From Chaetoderma sp. LZ-2023a (lineage: Eukaryota > Mollusca > Caudofoveata > Chaetodermatida > Chaetodermatidae), in the NCBI GenBank assembly GCA_034401795.1, contig CM067374.1:96908140-96972139 (forward strand): a stretch of 64,000 nucleotides of DNA, given 5' to 3'. Below, in pieces: positions 54,941-64,000 of the stretch. The notes under the pieces were generated by a model. The model was not told the origin of the DNA. It saw only the letters and a program-made list of their open reading frames with translations, and searched no databases. Both the position numbers and the translations under genes were made by a program. Within the stretch, counting starts at the first letter, position 1; each line of letters begins with the position of its first letter.

Positions 54941-57900
54941 AAGGAAACAAGAGCCATCAGAAGATGGCATAACCACCCCCCACGCGGATACAAACATTTC
55001 AGATAAACATACATCGTAGCTAAACTGTAGTTGTGTTGACATCTTGAAATGATTGCCAGAGATGGACGGACTGACAGACTGACACACATACATTCTATAC
55101 AGACGCATGGATGTACAGGTATACCGTAAGCACATGCACATCTTCAAGTGGTAATGAGAATCCTTACTACGTTTCAATAGAATCAGACAGATAAACTGTA
55201 GGAGTTGTGTTGACAAGAAATGATTGGTACTGCAGTTTATGTATCGGCTTAAAGGTATTTAAGGGGAGATAATGCTGTAATGAATAAGTTTCTGGCTGCG
55301 AAAAAAGCACATGCACATCTTCGGATGGTAATGACTAGATTTACCATGTTTCAAAAGAATTGTAACTAAACTGTAGGAGTTGCATTGACAAGGATGGACC
55401 GACAGACGAACATACATTTTGGACAGATGGATGGATGTACAAGTATACGGATAGCACATGCACATCTTCATGTTGTAATGATAACACTTACTAAGTTTCA
55501 AAAGAATCGCAGCTAAACTGTAGGAGTTGCATTGACAAATGATTGGCAGTGCAGTTTATGTATTGCTTTAGGATATTTAAAGGGTGATAACTCTGTAATG
55601 AATAATTTTTGGGTCACAAAAAAAGCACATACACATCTGCACATGATAGTGATAATGTGGACAAAATTTAAAGTTAATCCATTGAGACCTCTAGGAGGAG
55701 TTGCGTTGACAAGAAATGATTGTCAGAGATGGATGGAGTGACACACTGACATACATACATTTTGGACAGATGGATGGATGTACAGGTATATGGATAACAC
55801 ATGATACTGATGTGGACAAAATTTAAAGTTAATCCACTGAGACCTCTAGGATGAGTTGCGTTGACAAGAAATGATTGTCAGAGATGGATGGACTGACAGA
55901 CAGACATACATACAATTTGGACAGACGGATGGACGTACAGGTATACGGATAGCACATGCACACCTTTACGTGGGAATGATAACACTCACCAATTTTCAAA
56001 AGAATCAGAGCTAAACTGTAGGAGGCGTTGCGTTGACAAGAAATGATTGGCAATGCAGTTTATGTATCGGCTTTAAGATATTTATAAAGGGGGATCACTC
56101 TGTAATGAAAAATTTTTCGGTCGCGAAAAAGCACATCCACATTTGCACATGATACTGAAAATTTAAAGTTAATCCATTGAGACCTCTAGGAGGAGTTGCG
56201 TTGACAATAAATGATTGGCAATGCAGGTTATGTATCGGCTTTAAGATATTTAAAGGGGGATAACTCTGTAATGAACAATTTGTCGGCCGAGAAAAAAGCT
56301 CATGCACATCTGCACATGATACTGATAATGTCGACAAAATTTAAAGTTAATCCATTGAGATCTCTAGGATGAGTTGCGTTGACAAGAAATGATTGTCAGA
56401 GATGGATGGAGTGACAGACAGACATACATACATTTTGGACAAATGGATGGACGTACAGGTACACGGATAGCACCTGCACACCTACATATGGTAATGATAA
56501 CATGTACCAATTTTCAAAAGAATCGGCTCTAAACTGTAGGAAGAGTTGCGTTGACAAGAAATGATTGGCAATACAGTTTATGTATCATATTTAAGATATT
56601 TAAAGGGGGATAACTCTGTAATGAATAATTTTTCGGTCGTGAAAAAAGCACATGCACATCTGCACATAATTCTGATAATGTGGACAAAATTTAAAGTTAA
56701 TCCATTGAGACCTCTAGGAGGAGTTGCGTAGAGAAGAAATGATTGTCAGAGATGGATGGCCTGGCAGACGAACATACATACATTTTGGACAGATGGATCG
56801 ACGTACAGGTACACGGATAGCACATGCACACCTACACATCGTAATGATAACATGTACCAACTTTCAAAAGAATCGCAGCTAAACTGTAGGAGTTGCATTG
56901 ACAAGAAATGATTGGCAATGAAGTTTGTGTATCGGCTTTAAGATATATAAAGCGGGGTAACTCTGTAATGTACAATATTACTGACGCGAAAAAAGCACAT
57001 GCACATCCACACATGATACTGATAATGTCAACAAAATTTAAAGTTAATCCATTGAGACCTCTAGGAGGAGTTGCGTTGACAATAAATGATTGGCAATGCA
57101 GGTTATGTATCGGCTTTAAGATATTTAAAGGGGGATAACTCTGTAATGAACAATTTGTCGGCCGAGAAAAAAGCTCATGCACATCTGCACATGATACTGA
57201 TAATGTCGACAAAATTTAAAGTTAATCCATTGAGATCTCTAGGATGAGTTGCGTTGACAAGAAATGATTGTCAGAGATGGATGGAGTGACAGACAGACAT
57301 ACATACATTTTGGACAAATGGATGGACGTACAGGTACACGGATAGCACCTGCACACCTACATATGGTAATGATAACATGTACCAATTTTCAAAAGAATCG
57401 GCTCTAAACTGTAGGAAGAGTTGCGTTGACAAGAAATGATTGGCAATACAGTTTATGTATCATATTTAAGATATTTAAAGGGGGATAACTCTGTAATGAA
57501 TAATTTTTCGGTCGTGAAAAAAGCACATGCACATCTGCACATAATTCTGATAATGTGGACAAAATTTAAAGTTAATCCATTGAGACCTCTAGGAGGAGTT
57601 GCGTAGAGAAGAAATGATTGTCAGAGATGGATGGACTGGCAGACGAACATACATACATTTTGGACAGATGGATCGACGTACAGGTACACGGATAGCACAT
57701 GCACACCTACACATCGTAATGATAACATGTACCAACTTTCAAAAGAATCGCAGCTAAACTGTAGGAGTTGCATTGACAAGAAATGATTGGCAATGAAGTT
57801 TGTGTATCGGCTTTAAGATATATAAAGCGGGGTAACTCTGTAATGTACAATATTACTGACGCGAAAAAAGCACATGCACATCCACACATGATACTGATAA

Positions 57901-58690
57901 TGTCAACAAAATTTAAAGTTAATCCATTGAGACCTCTAGGAGTTGCGTTGACAAGAAATGATTGTCAAAGATGGATGGACTGACAGACGGACATACATAC
58001 ATGTTGGACAGACGGATGGACGTACAGGTACACGGATAGCACTTGCACACCTACATAATGATAATGATAACACGTACCAATTTTCAAAAGAATCAGCTCC
58101 AAACTGTAGGAAGAGTTGCGTTGACAAGAAATGATTGGCAATACAGTTTATGTATCAGATTTAAGATATTTAAAGGGGGATAACTCTGTAATGAACAATT
58201 TTTTGGCCGTCAAAAAAGCACATGCACATCTGCACATAATTCTGATAATGTGGACAAAATTTAAAGTTAATCCATTGAGACCTCTAGGAGGAGTTGCGTT
58301 GACAAGAAATGATTGTCAGAAATGGATGGACTGACAGACAAACATACATACATTTTGGACAGACGGATGGACGTACAGGTACACGGATAGCACATGCACA
58401 CCTACACGTCGTAATGATAACACGTACCAATTTTCAAAAGAATCGGAGCTAAACTGTAGGAGTTGCATTGACAAGAAATGATTGGCAATGAAGTTTATGT
58501 ATCGGCTTTAAGATATATAAAGGAGGATAACTCTGTAATGAACAATATTTCGGACGCGAAAAAAGCACATGCACATCCACACATGATACTGATAAGGTGG
58601 ACGAAATTTTAAGTTAATCCATTGAGACCTCTAGGAGGAGTTGCGTTGACAAGACGGGGACAGACGGACGGACTGACAGACATGTTGATC
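54941..58690. repeat. Satellite-like array, about 290-bp subunits
   Basis: Repeated sentences: ctgtaggagttgcgttgaca, aagaaatgattggcaatgc, ggctttaagatatttaaagg, ggataactctgtaatgaa, gcacatgcacatctgcacat, gttaatccattgagacctct, and acatacattttggacagatg. At least a dozen units, orientation uniform. Long apparent frames recur unit by unit and contain no domain; I treat them as repeat shadows. The array shares the ctgtaggagttgc core with the array at 52560-53575. Confidence 0.92.
56158..57907. repeat. Near-identical 875-bp tandem duplication inside the array
   Basis: 56158-57032 is repeated at 57033-57907 with offset 875, and similarity runs on to about 57940. I found only an isolated difference (ggcctggcag at 56758 against ggactggcag at 57633), whereas neighbouring units differ at many positions. 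Recent duplication or assembly duplication. Confidence 0.85.
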
Positions 58691-58697
58691 GCTATAA

Positions 58698-58722
58698 CCC
58701 CCCCCCCCCCCCCCCCCCCCCC
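58698..58722. repeat. 25-base C homopolymer
   Basis: Ends the satellite array; followed by ggtctggataaac. Confidence 0.97.
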
Positions 58723-58754
58723 GGTCTGGATAAACTATTTATATTCTAATTCTT

Positions 58755-58930
58755 TTAACCCTTCAAAGGACCAAACCTGCCCTCAGTGCTGTGGTCTTGA
58801 TAAATGTCCATTTGCTAGCTAAGACTATTTTTTGAAAATTTACCACCGAAATGCCTGACTTGATGAGTGATCAATTAAAAAAAAATTATCTTAACCTGCA
58901 AATGGAGTAACGCCACATTTCACATTTTCT
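58755..58930. repeat. Family A MITE, diverged
   Basis: tttaacccttcaaaggacc left end; gataaatgtccatttgctag and ttgaaaatttaccaccgaaa cores; right arm degraded. Confidence 0.65.
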
Positions 58931-59002
58931 TACCTCTAGCCCTTTATGGAGAACAATTTTCACTTCGGAGAACAACATCATTGATCTCTGTAAATATTTG
59001 TA

Positions 59003-59165
59003 TGGAATTGGAATTGATGAGATGGAATTGGAATTGGACTTGGAATTGAACTTGTCTGGGTGGAATTGGAATTGATAAAATGAATTCATGTTGAAACGGA
59101 TTTGGAATTGGAACTGATAAAATGAATTGAGGCAGAATTGGAATTGATAAAATGGAATTGCTTTG
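59003..59165. repeat. Degenerate (GGAATT)n low-complexity stretch
   Basis: Many copies of ggaattggaattgataaaatg-like text. The Ser/Gln/Phe-rich minus frame over it is artefactual. Confidence 0.85.
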
Positions 59166-59407
59166 CTTTCAGTCATACAGAAGTTATTTCCATGGTTTCA
59201 GCCAACTAATCCCTCACTCAGGATCTGTAAATTCTGCTAAATTGAGAACAATCTTGAGAAACAAATTGGCAGCTATGATAATATCTTCCTCTTGCTGAAT
59301 GCATTGCATAAGCGTATAAAGCATGCACAGACAACAAGTCAAAACATGTGTTCCCTAAATTCAAGGTACGCCTGTAGTGCCATTATATTTCTTCATTAGT
59401 CTGGAAC
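59166..59407. other. Intergenic, no gene seen
   Basis: No repeat or ORF recognised. Confidence 0.35.
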
Positions 59408-59600
59408 ATTTAACCCTTAGCACTCGTGTACAAATTTTCAATTTAAACTAAAAGCTGAATGGGTGGACATTTTTCAACAAATTTGGTGGAAGATGGTGTT
59501 GTCGTAGACAGCAACATCGTCCACCAAAATTGTTGAAAAATATACACCAGTTAATTTACTATTGGCACTGTAAAAGATAGTATATTGATATCAGAGGCAA
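59408..59600. mobile_element. Family D TTAA MITE, second copy
   Basis: tttaacccttagcactcg left end; interior ttggtggaagatggtgttgt facing acagcaacatcgtccaccaa. Right terminus mutated. Confidence 0.7.
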
Positions 59601-59677
59601 GGGAAATAAGAAATTACCAGGGAACAATCAATGACTGTTGAATGATAACTTCCTATACTAATAAAAACACTACCACC

Positions 59678-61437
59678 AGTAACAAGAGACCCAAGGGCCT
59701 GTGATGCTCACCTGGACCATTAGCATTTGAACCATTTGCATTTAAATAGACATTATGATGGGTAATTTTTGGAAAATTCAAAAAGGCCAGCAAATAAATT
59801 GATCAATTTCTCGCTTGATATGTTAAAGATGTAACCACCATAGGATGGTTCCACCCAAGTTTCATTGAAATCAGGCCAGTGATTAAGAAGAGCAGCATTT
59901 TTAATGGTGTAAGAACTTTTTCAGAAATTCCAAAATGGCAGTAAAAAAATCGACCAAATCAAAATTGGAAGTTCTAGAGCCTACTACCACTGTAAGATCT
60001 TTCCTGCCAAATTTTGTTAACCCTTTCATGCCTGAATATATTTATGAAATGCTCTGTGTGGACTAAATTAATTTTTAAAATTTTCTGTAAATTTGGTATT
60101 CTCAAAATCATGAAAAAAACTTTTTGTTGAAATAATTGAAATTACATCTATGCTCACTCCAGACTGTAATGACAAAGGCCCGGCCATACTTTACCAATGG
60201 CATATCTGACATTGCCATGAGATTAAAAATTAATTCTCCATATGCCTTGTGACTAGTTTTCATTTGCAATATTACTTCATCTGGCAGGTGGGCAAGCTGC
60301 CAATCTTCTTAAAATAACCTCAATGCATATACTGGTACATTATTTCACTGCACAAATATGCCTGCATAACACGAACGGCTAGAAGTTAAAGAGAGAGTAC
60401 TCTGATTCCAGAGAAAATTTTGCTTTAATTGCCATTGGTAAAGTATGGGGTGGCCTGGGTCATTACAGTCTGGAGTGAGCAGGGTGGCCTGGGCCATTAC
60501 ACACAGGGTTAAATATCCACCAAGGAGTTATAGATGAGTTTTGACAATTTCCTGTAAAATTTCACCAATTTAAGGTTTTCACCCAAAAATTGAACAATCA
60601 AAATTTTGAAGAGACATATGGAGCCTGACACAATATGGTCCTTCTATCCAGATTTGGTTGAAATATGTTAAGCAGTTAATAAAGAGATGCTTTTTGACAA
60701 TTTCTGGTAAATCTTTCATAAAATCCAAGATTTTCATCAAAAAATTGACAAAGCAAAATTCTGAATGGATGTTTTAGAGCTTACCACAATATGATCCTTA
60801 TAGCCAAATTTGGTTGAAATCAGCCAAGCTGTTAAAGTGAAGAAGCGATTTGACAATTTCTGGTATGTGTAAATTTTTCATAAAAACTAATGTTTTCACC
60901 CATACACATGTAAATTTGAGGAGAAGAAACAAATGGTAAGGCGAAGCAATTTGATAATTTCCAGTAAATATGTAATAAAATCTTAAGATCTTCACCTAAA
61001 AAATTTATGAATCAATATTCTGAATAGGGTTCTAGAACCGATAAACATAGGATCCTTTCAGCCAAATTTGATTGTAATCGGTAAAAATGGTAACGAGAAG
61101 TCAAGCAATTTGGCAATTTCCGGTTAATTTTTCACAAAATCTAAGATTTTCACCCAAAAAATATACCAATTAAAATTCTTAATAGAAGGTCTGGAGCCTA
61201 TCAGGATAGAATCCTTACAGCCAAATTTGGCAGAAATCGATCAAATCATTAAGGAGAAGAAGCAATTTGATGGATGGACAGACACCCACCATGGCATAAG
61301 CTCACATGGCCAGGATTCATTTCCATTTGTTAGCTCACCTGGAAATGAATCAGAAAAGTTTGAGAAAGAGATTTAAATGTAAATGGTTCAAATGCTAATT
61401 AGTAATGGTCCAGGTGAGCGCCACAGGTCTCTTGTTT
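59678..61437. mobile_element. Family C element bounded by long inverted repeats, 1.76 kb
   Basis: The left end aacaagagacccaagggcct then gctcacctggaccattagca and tttgaaccatttgcatttaa is mirrored at 61380-61437 (atgtaaatggttcaaatgct, aatggtccaggtgagcgcca, caggtctcttgttt). The usual family C right terminus (ggcataagctcacatggcc, 61291-61312) lies just inside the inverted end, so this copy looks composite. The interior repeats 'ttggttgaaat' and 'ttttcacc.aaaaattga' sentences. No ORF. Confidence 0.8.
60015..60515. mobile_element. Nested TTAA-flanked MITE, about 500 bp
   Basis: tgttaaccctttcatgcctg left, cacacagggttaaatatcc right. Inside is a longer inverted pair: gctcactccagactgtaatg (60151) mirrored as cattacagtctggagtgagc (60461), and taccaatggcatat mirrored as attgccattggta. 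It is nested in the family C element. Confidence 0.75.
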
Positions 61438-61800
61438 CGGATCATGCCCAAAATTGTGACATGTTTGAAAATATGAGCAAAATCTGAACAGTAGATTCAA
61501 AAATTTGTACAGATCCCGAATTTGATCTATGCAGATCACTGGCTCTTTCATCCTGATCACGGCCAACATTTAGAAATTGTCTTTCAAGACAGATTTTTCG
61601 TTGCATTAGAATTGGAACCAAATCAGATCAGTAATTTAAATGCAATACGAAGACAGGTAGGCAGACAGGTCTGATCGTAATGCTCTCTTCACAGTGGTGG
61701 TGGTGTTGGTGGTGTGATTTATGTAGATACACATAGTTCTTCTAGGCCAGATGTAAAGTAGAGCCAAACCTCTGAACTCTCAGCTCTGGTCACCACCCGC
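61438..61800. other. Intergenic, no gene seen
   Basis: A short (GGT)n run at 61696-61717; otherwise featureless. Confidence 0.4.
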
Positions 61801-61809
61801 CGCCTATTG

Positions 61810-62135
61810 AACAGGGCTGGGGGTAAATGTAACTTGTAACTGACTGTAACTTAGTTACAATTTTTCATGTAAATGAAGTAACTTGTAACTGAAGAATATT
61901 TTTCAGCTACAGTAACTGAAATGTAACCAATTACATCGCGAAAGTAACTGAAATTTCAGTTACTTTTCATTTACACTTCAAACCTTTGTAACAAATTTAT
62001 TATGATTTTCCTAATTTTCAGCATAACTGCTTTTACATCGCAAAAGTAACTGAAATTTCAGTTACTTTTCATTTACATTTCAAACCTTTGTAACAAATTT
62101 ATTTTGATTTTCCTAATTTTCAGCATAACAACTTT
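61810..62135. repeat. gtaact-rich repeat with a 102-bp tandem duplication
   Basis: The acatcgcgaaagtaactgaa unit at 61933 recurs at 62035 with nearly the same 100 bases (through cctaattttcagcataac). Each unit contains the palindrome agtaactgaaatttcagtta. The left part (61820-61920) is also built of gtaacttgtaactga words. Possibly a hAT-type MITE. Confidence 0.8.
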
Positions 62136-62399
62136 TATACATGTACCACCCCGATTTCAATGTAATCATTCTGACTGTGGTAAGCTGGTGAATAAATCTC
62201 AGCTAAATCAGCTAATCTGATCCATTAATGACCAACCCATGTCTGTATATGTGATATTTACTACATGCTATTATTCTAAAGATATGGTTGTTAGCAATGA
62301 TAATATGACTGAATATTATTGCTACTTCAGACAACAACAACCTTTAATCAAAATCTCATACAGCTTTTACATTAGAAACAGGTTGTTTACTAAATCATT

Positions 62400-62650
62400 A
62401 GACAATTAAGTTACCTCTTAAAGCTAAAAAAATTCCTTAAAGAAAATTTTAGTTTTGTCATAGAAAATGTAAATTTGTAGACCATGAAATTATTTTAGAA
62501 ATTTAGCACTGGAATGACTGGCTTGGTTATTGAGCTAGACATTACAGTTTTAAGATTTCAAAAATAATCTTATATTTGTCTGGAAATGGACATTTCTCAA
62601 CCCAAATGCAAATGTTGTTTTGTCCAACTTTAGTGTTAAAGAGTTAAAAG
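62400..62650. repeat. Family A MITE, diverged
   Basis: gaaaatgtaaatttgtagac ... cactggaatgactggcttgg ... tctggaaatggacatttctc, ending taaagagttaaaa. Confidence 0.65.
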
Positions 62651-62869
62651 GATTAAAACAAAATGTTGAATTGTAAAGAAAGTTAAAATATGCCACAGTA
62701 TGTGTTAACAGCATGTCCTGTTCTTTTCTTTATATGCTATTGATTAGGCCAGCTTAGCTTAGTGTGCTGATAAGGTTCAAAGGACAATGCCATTGATAAA
62801 AGTCCAGCCATCAACCATTTTGGTATAGCAGACATATTTATAAAGGCTGTAGAATGACACTAGTGTACT

Positions 62870-62975
62870 GGAAAGCTGTTGAATATTTTGAAACTAATCT
62901 GACCTGAAAAAGTTGTTGCTGCCATATGAAGCAACAACTTTTGAAAATAAAATTAGTCCATTAAAGTACTTCAGC
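62870..62975. repeat. Family B hairpin MITE
   Basis: gctgttgaatattttgaaac and agttgttgctgcc facing gaagcaacaacttttgaaaa; the right arm is partly degraded. Confidence 0.75.
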
Positions 62976-63348
62976 AGATTATCTGATCGGAAGGAATTTT
63001 CCATTGCAATATATGAAAGTAAAAAGTATTTTCAAAATATTTAAATTCCTATTTAAAATTATGTAACAGACAAGCACAGAAGCACACATACATGTAGCCA
63101 AGTTCAATAATAGAGATGTATGTTTATGATTATAGACACGACAATAAACATATATATTTTTTGGGTAATTTTGCTTATAATGATGATAGACTGTTTACAG
63201 GATGCTGGCTAATGGGGAGCATCCATGGACAAGGGAAGGGGGATGGAGGGGAGGGGTGCTCATTCTCCTACTCATCCTGTAGCTTGTTACTATGGTAATT
63301 GAAAATATTATTGGACATAATAGCAAGTGGAATCATCTAGTCATATTC
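62976..63348. other. Intergenic, no gene seen
   Basis: AT-rich; no supported ORF. Confidence 0.35.
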
Positions 63349-63452
<104 letters not shown>

Positions 63453-63740
63453 TACTGAACCAAAAAAGTTTAGCAATCTTGGATTTTTGCCTGTCATATA
63501 AAAAATATGCAAGCTAGCATGATCAATATTGCTTTGTTTTTGGTGGAAAATGGTCACTCATTGTTTGTCCTGAAATCAACTTCTTTACTCGCTTGTCCTG
63601 CCTGTATTTGCACTGCACGTGCTAGTGCGCTTTGTGTTTCCTGGTCGAAATTCCCATGCAGCACGTGTGAAATGACATCACATTTCCAATCAGGTAACCA
63701 GCTTGAACTGAAAACAATCGCAAAACTTTCGCATGTCAAC

Positions 63741-64000
63741 ATGGGTCGCCGTCCAGGTTTAACTGAAAATCAGAGTCATGAAGCAATGGGAAGACTTAGC
63801 GCTGGCCAACGCGTTCGCGATGTTGCGCGGCAATTCAACGTGCATGCCAGTACCATTTCTCGTCTCCACCAACGTGTACAGCAGACTGGACAAGTTCGGG
63901 ATCGACCACGTTCTGGTAGACGACGAGCAACAACCCAAAGGGAAAATCGGTATTTCGTGACGTCATCTCGATGTCACAGGTTCGAAAGTGCACCACGTTT
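63741..64000 (+). CDS. Tc1-like transposase, N-terminal part, open to the window edge
   Basis: An ATG at 63741 opens a frame with no stop to position 64000 (86 codons). It reads MGRRPGLTENQSHEAMGRLS, then GQRVRDVARQFNVHASTISR, LHQRVQQTGQVRDRPRSGRR and RATTQRENRYFVTSSRCHRF. This is the bipartite HTH DNA-binding region plus the conserved DRPRSGR hook of Tc1 transposases; the catalytic DDE part would lie beyond the window. The reading frame is clean, and GC content is higher than the surroundings. It is a different lineage from the element at 50.8-52.5 kb (RQFNVHASTISRL against RQLNINHTVISRL). Confidence 0.85.
   Translation, partial: MGRRPGLTENQSHEAMGRLSAGQRVRDVARQFNVHASTISRLHQRVQQTGQVRDRPRSGRRRATTQRENRYFVTSSRCHRFESAPR

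Noticed and set aside
54862..58334. Recurring minus- and plus-strand frames of 60-126 residues with similar peptides
   Set aside because: They recur because the DNA is a tandem array; no Met context, domain or splice structure is shared, and frames shift between units.
14730..58690. Tandem arrays considered as CRISPR arrays
   Set aside because: Units are 120-290 bp without the short repeat / unique spacer alternation, and the genome is eukaryotic.

Overview
This window looks like animal nuclear DNA from a lophotrochozoan invertebrate, most likely a mollusc. The two clearly conserved genes are animal genes: mitochondrial ribosomal protein mS22 (MRPS22) and a TTLL2-type tubulin glutamylase. 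The rest is AT-rich, repeat-dense intergenic DNA with no bacterial gene organisation. The mollusc assignment is inference. It rests on interspersed repeats with ends of the type 'AACAAGAGGCC...GCTCACCTGG' and '...GGCCAGGTGAGCTAA', and on phrases such as 'ccaaatttggttgaaat', which I associate with bivalve and gastropod genomes. The exact taxon cannot be read from the window.

Layout. 1-2.9 kb: minus-strand DIRS-like retrotransposon (gag-like frames, then the start of its reverse transcriptase, cut by the window edge). 2.9-4.6 kb: an 860-bp tandem duplication. 4.6-7.7 kb: RT-fragment pseudogene, a hAT-like region and small palindromic elements. 7.9-9.0 kb: MRPS22 on the minus strand, one exon. 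9.1-22.6 kb: a graveyard of non-LTR retrotransposons (at least eight pieces, both strands), including a nearly full-length CR1-like element with PHD-finger and SGNH-hydrolase ORF1 plus endonuclease/RT ORF2. 22.6-27.1 kb: unidentified sequence, a 120-bp tandem array, inverted repeats and dispersed repeats. 27.1-30.7 kb: a long (TAG)n/(CAG)n tract abutting a minus-strand Penelope-like retroelement with an upstream SGNH-hydrolase ORF. 32.1-34.4 kb: TTLL2, minus strand, one exon. 34.4-50.7 kb: dense MITEs, one 1.75-kb palindrome, a promoter-like segment and one possible short exon. 50.8-52.5 kb: a complete Tc1-like transposon whose transposase has one premature stop. 52.5-58.7 kb: two related satellite-like arrays, one with a near-identical 875-bp duplication. 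58.7-64 kb: more MITEs, a TIR-bounded 1.76-kb repeat, a microsatellite and the open start of a second Tc1-like transposase that runs off the window.

Functionally there is no operon or cluster. MRPS22 and TTLL2 are independent housekeeping and cytoskeletal genes on the same strand about 23 kb apart. Nearly everything else is transposable-element sequence at different stages of decay. The most unusual item is the Penelope-like element with a split but recognisable SGNH hydrolase domain (GASN, GIND and D-x-x-H blocks). The most pervasive structure is a roughly 230-bp palindromic element with TTAACCCTTT...AAAGGGTTAA ends, present in about 19 copies. No tRNA, rRNA, snRNA or CRISPR array was seen.
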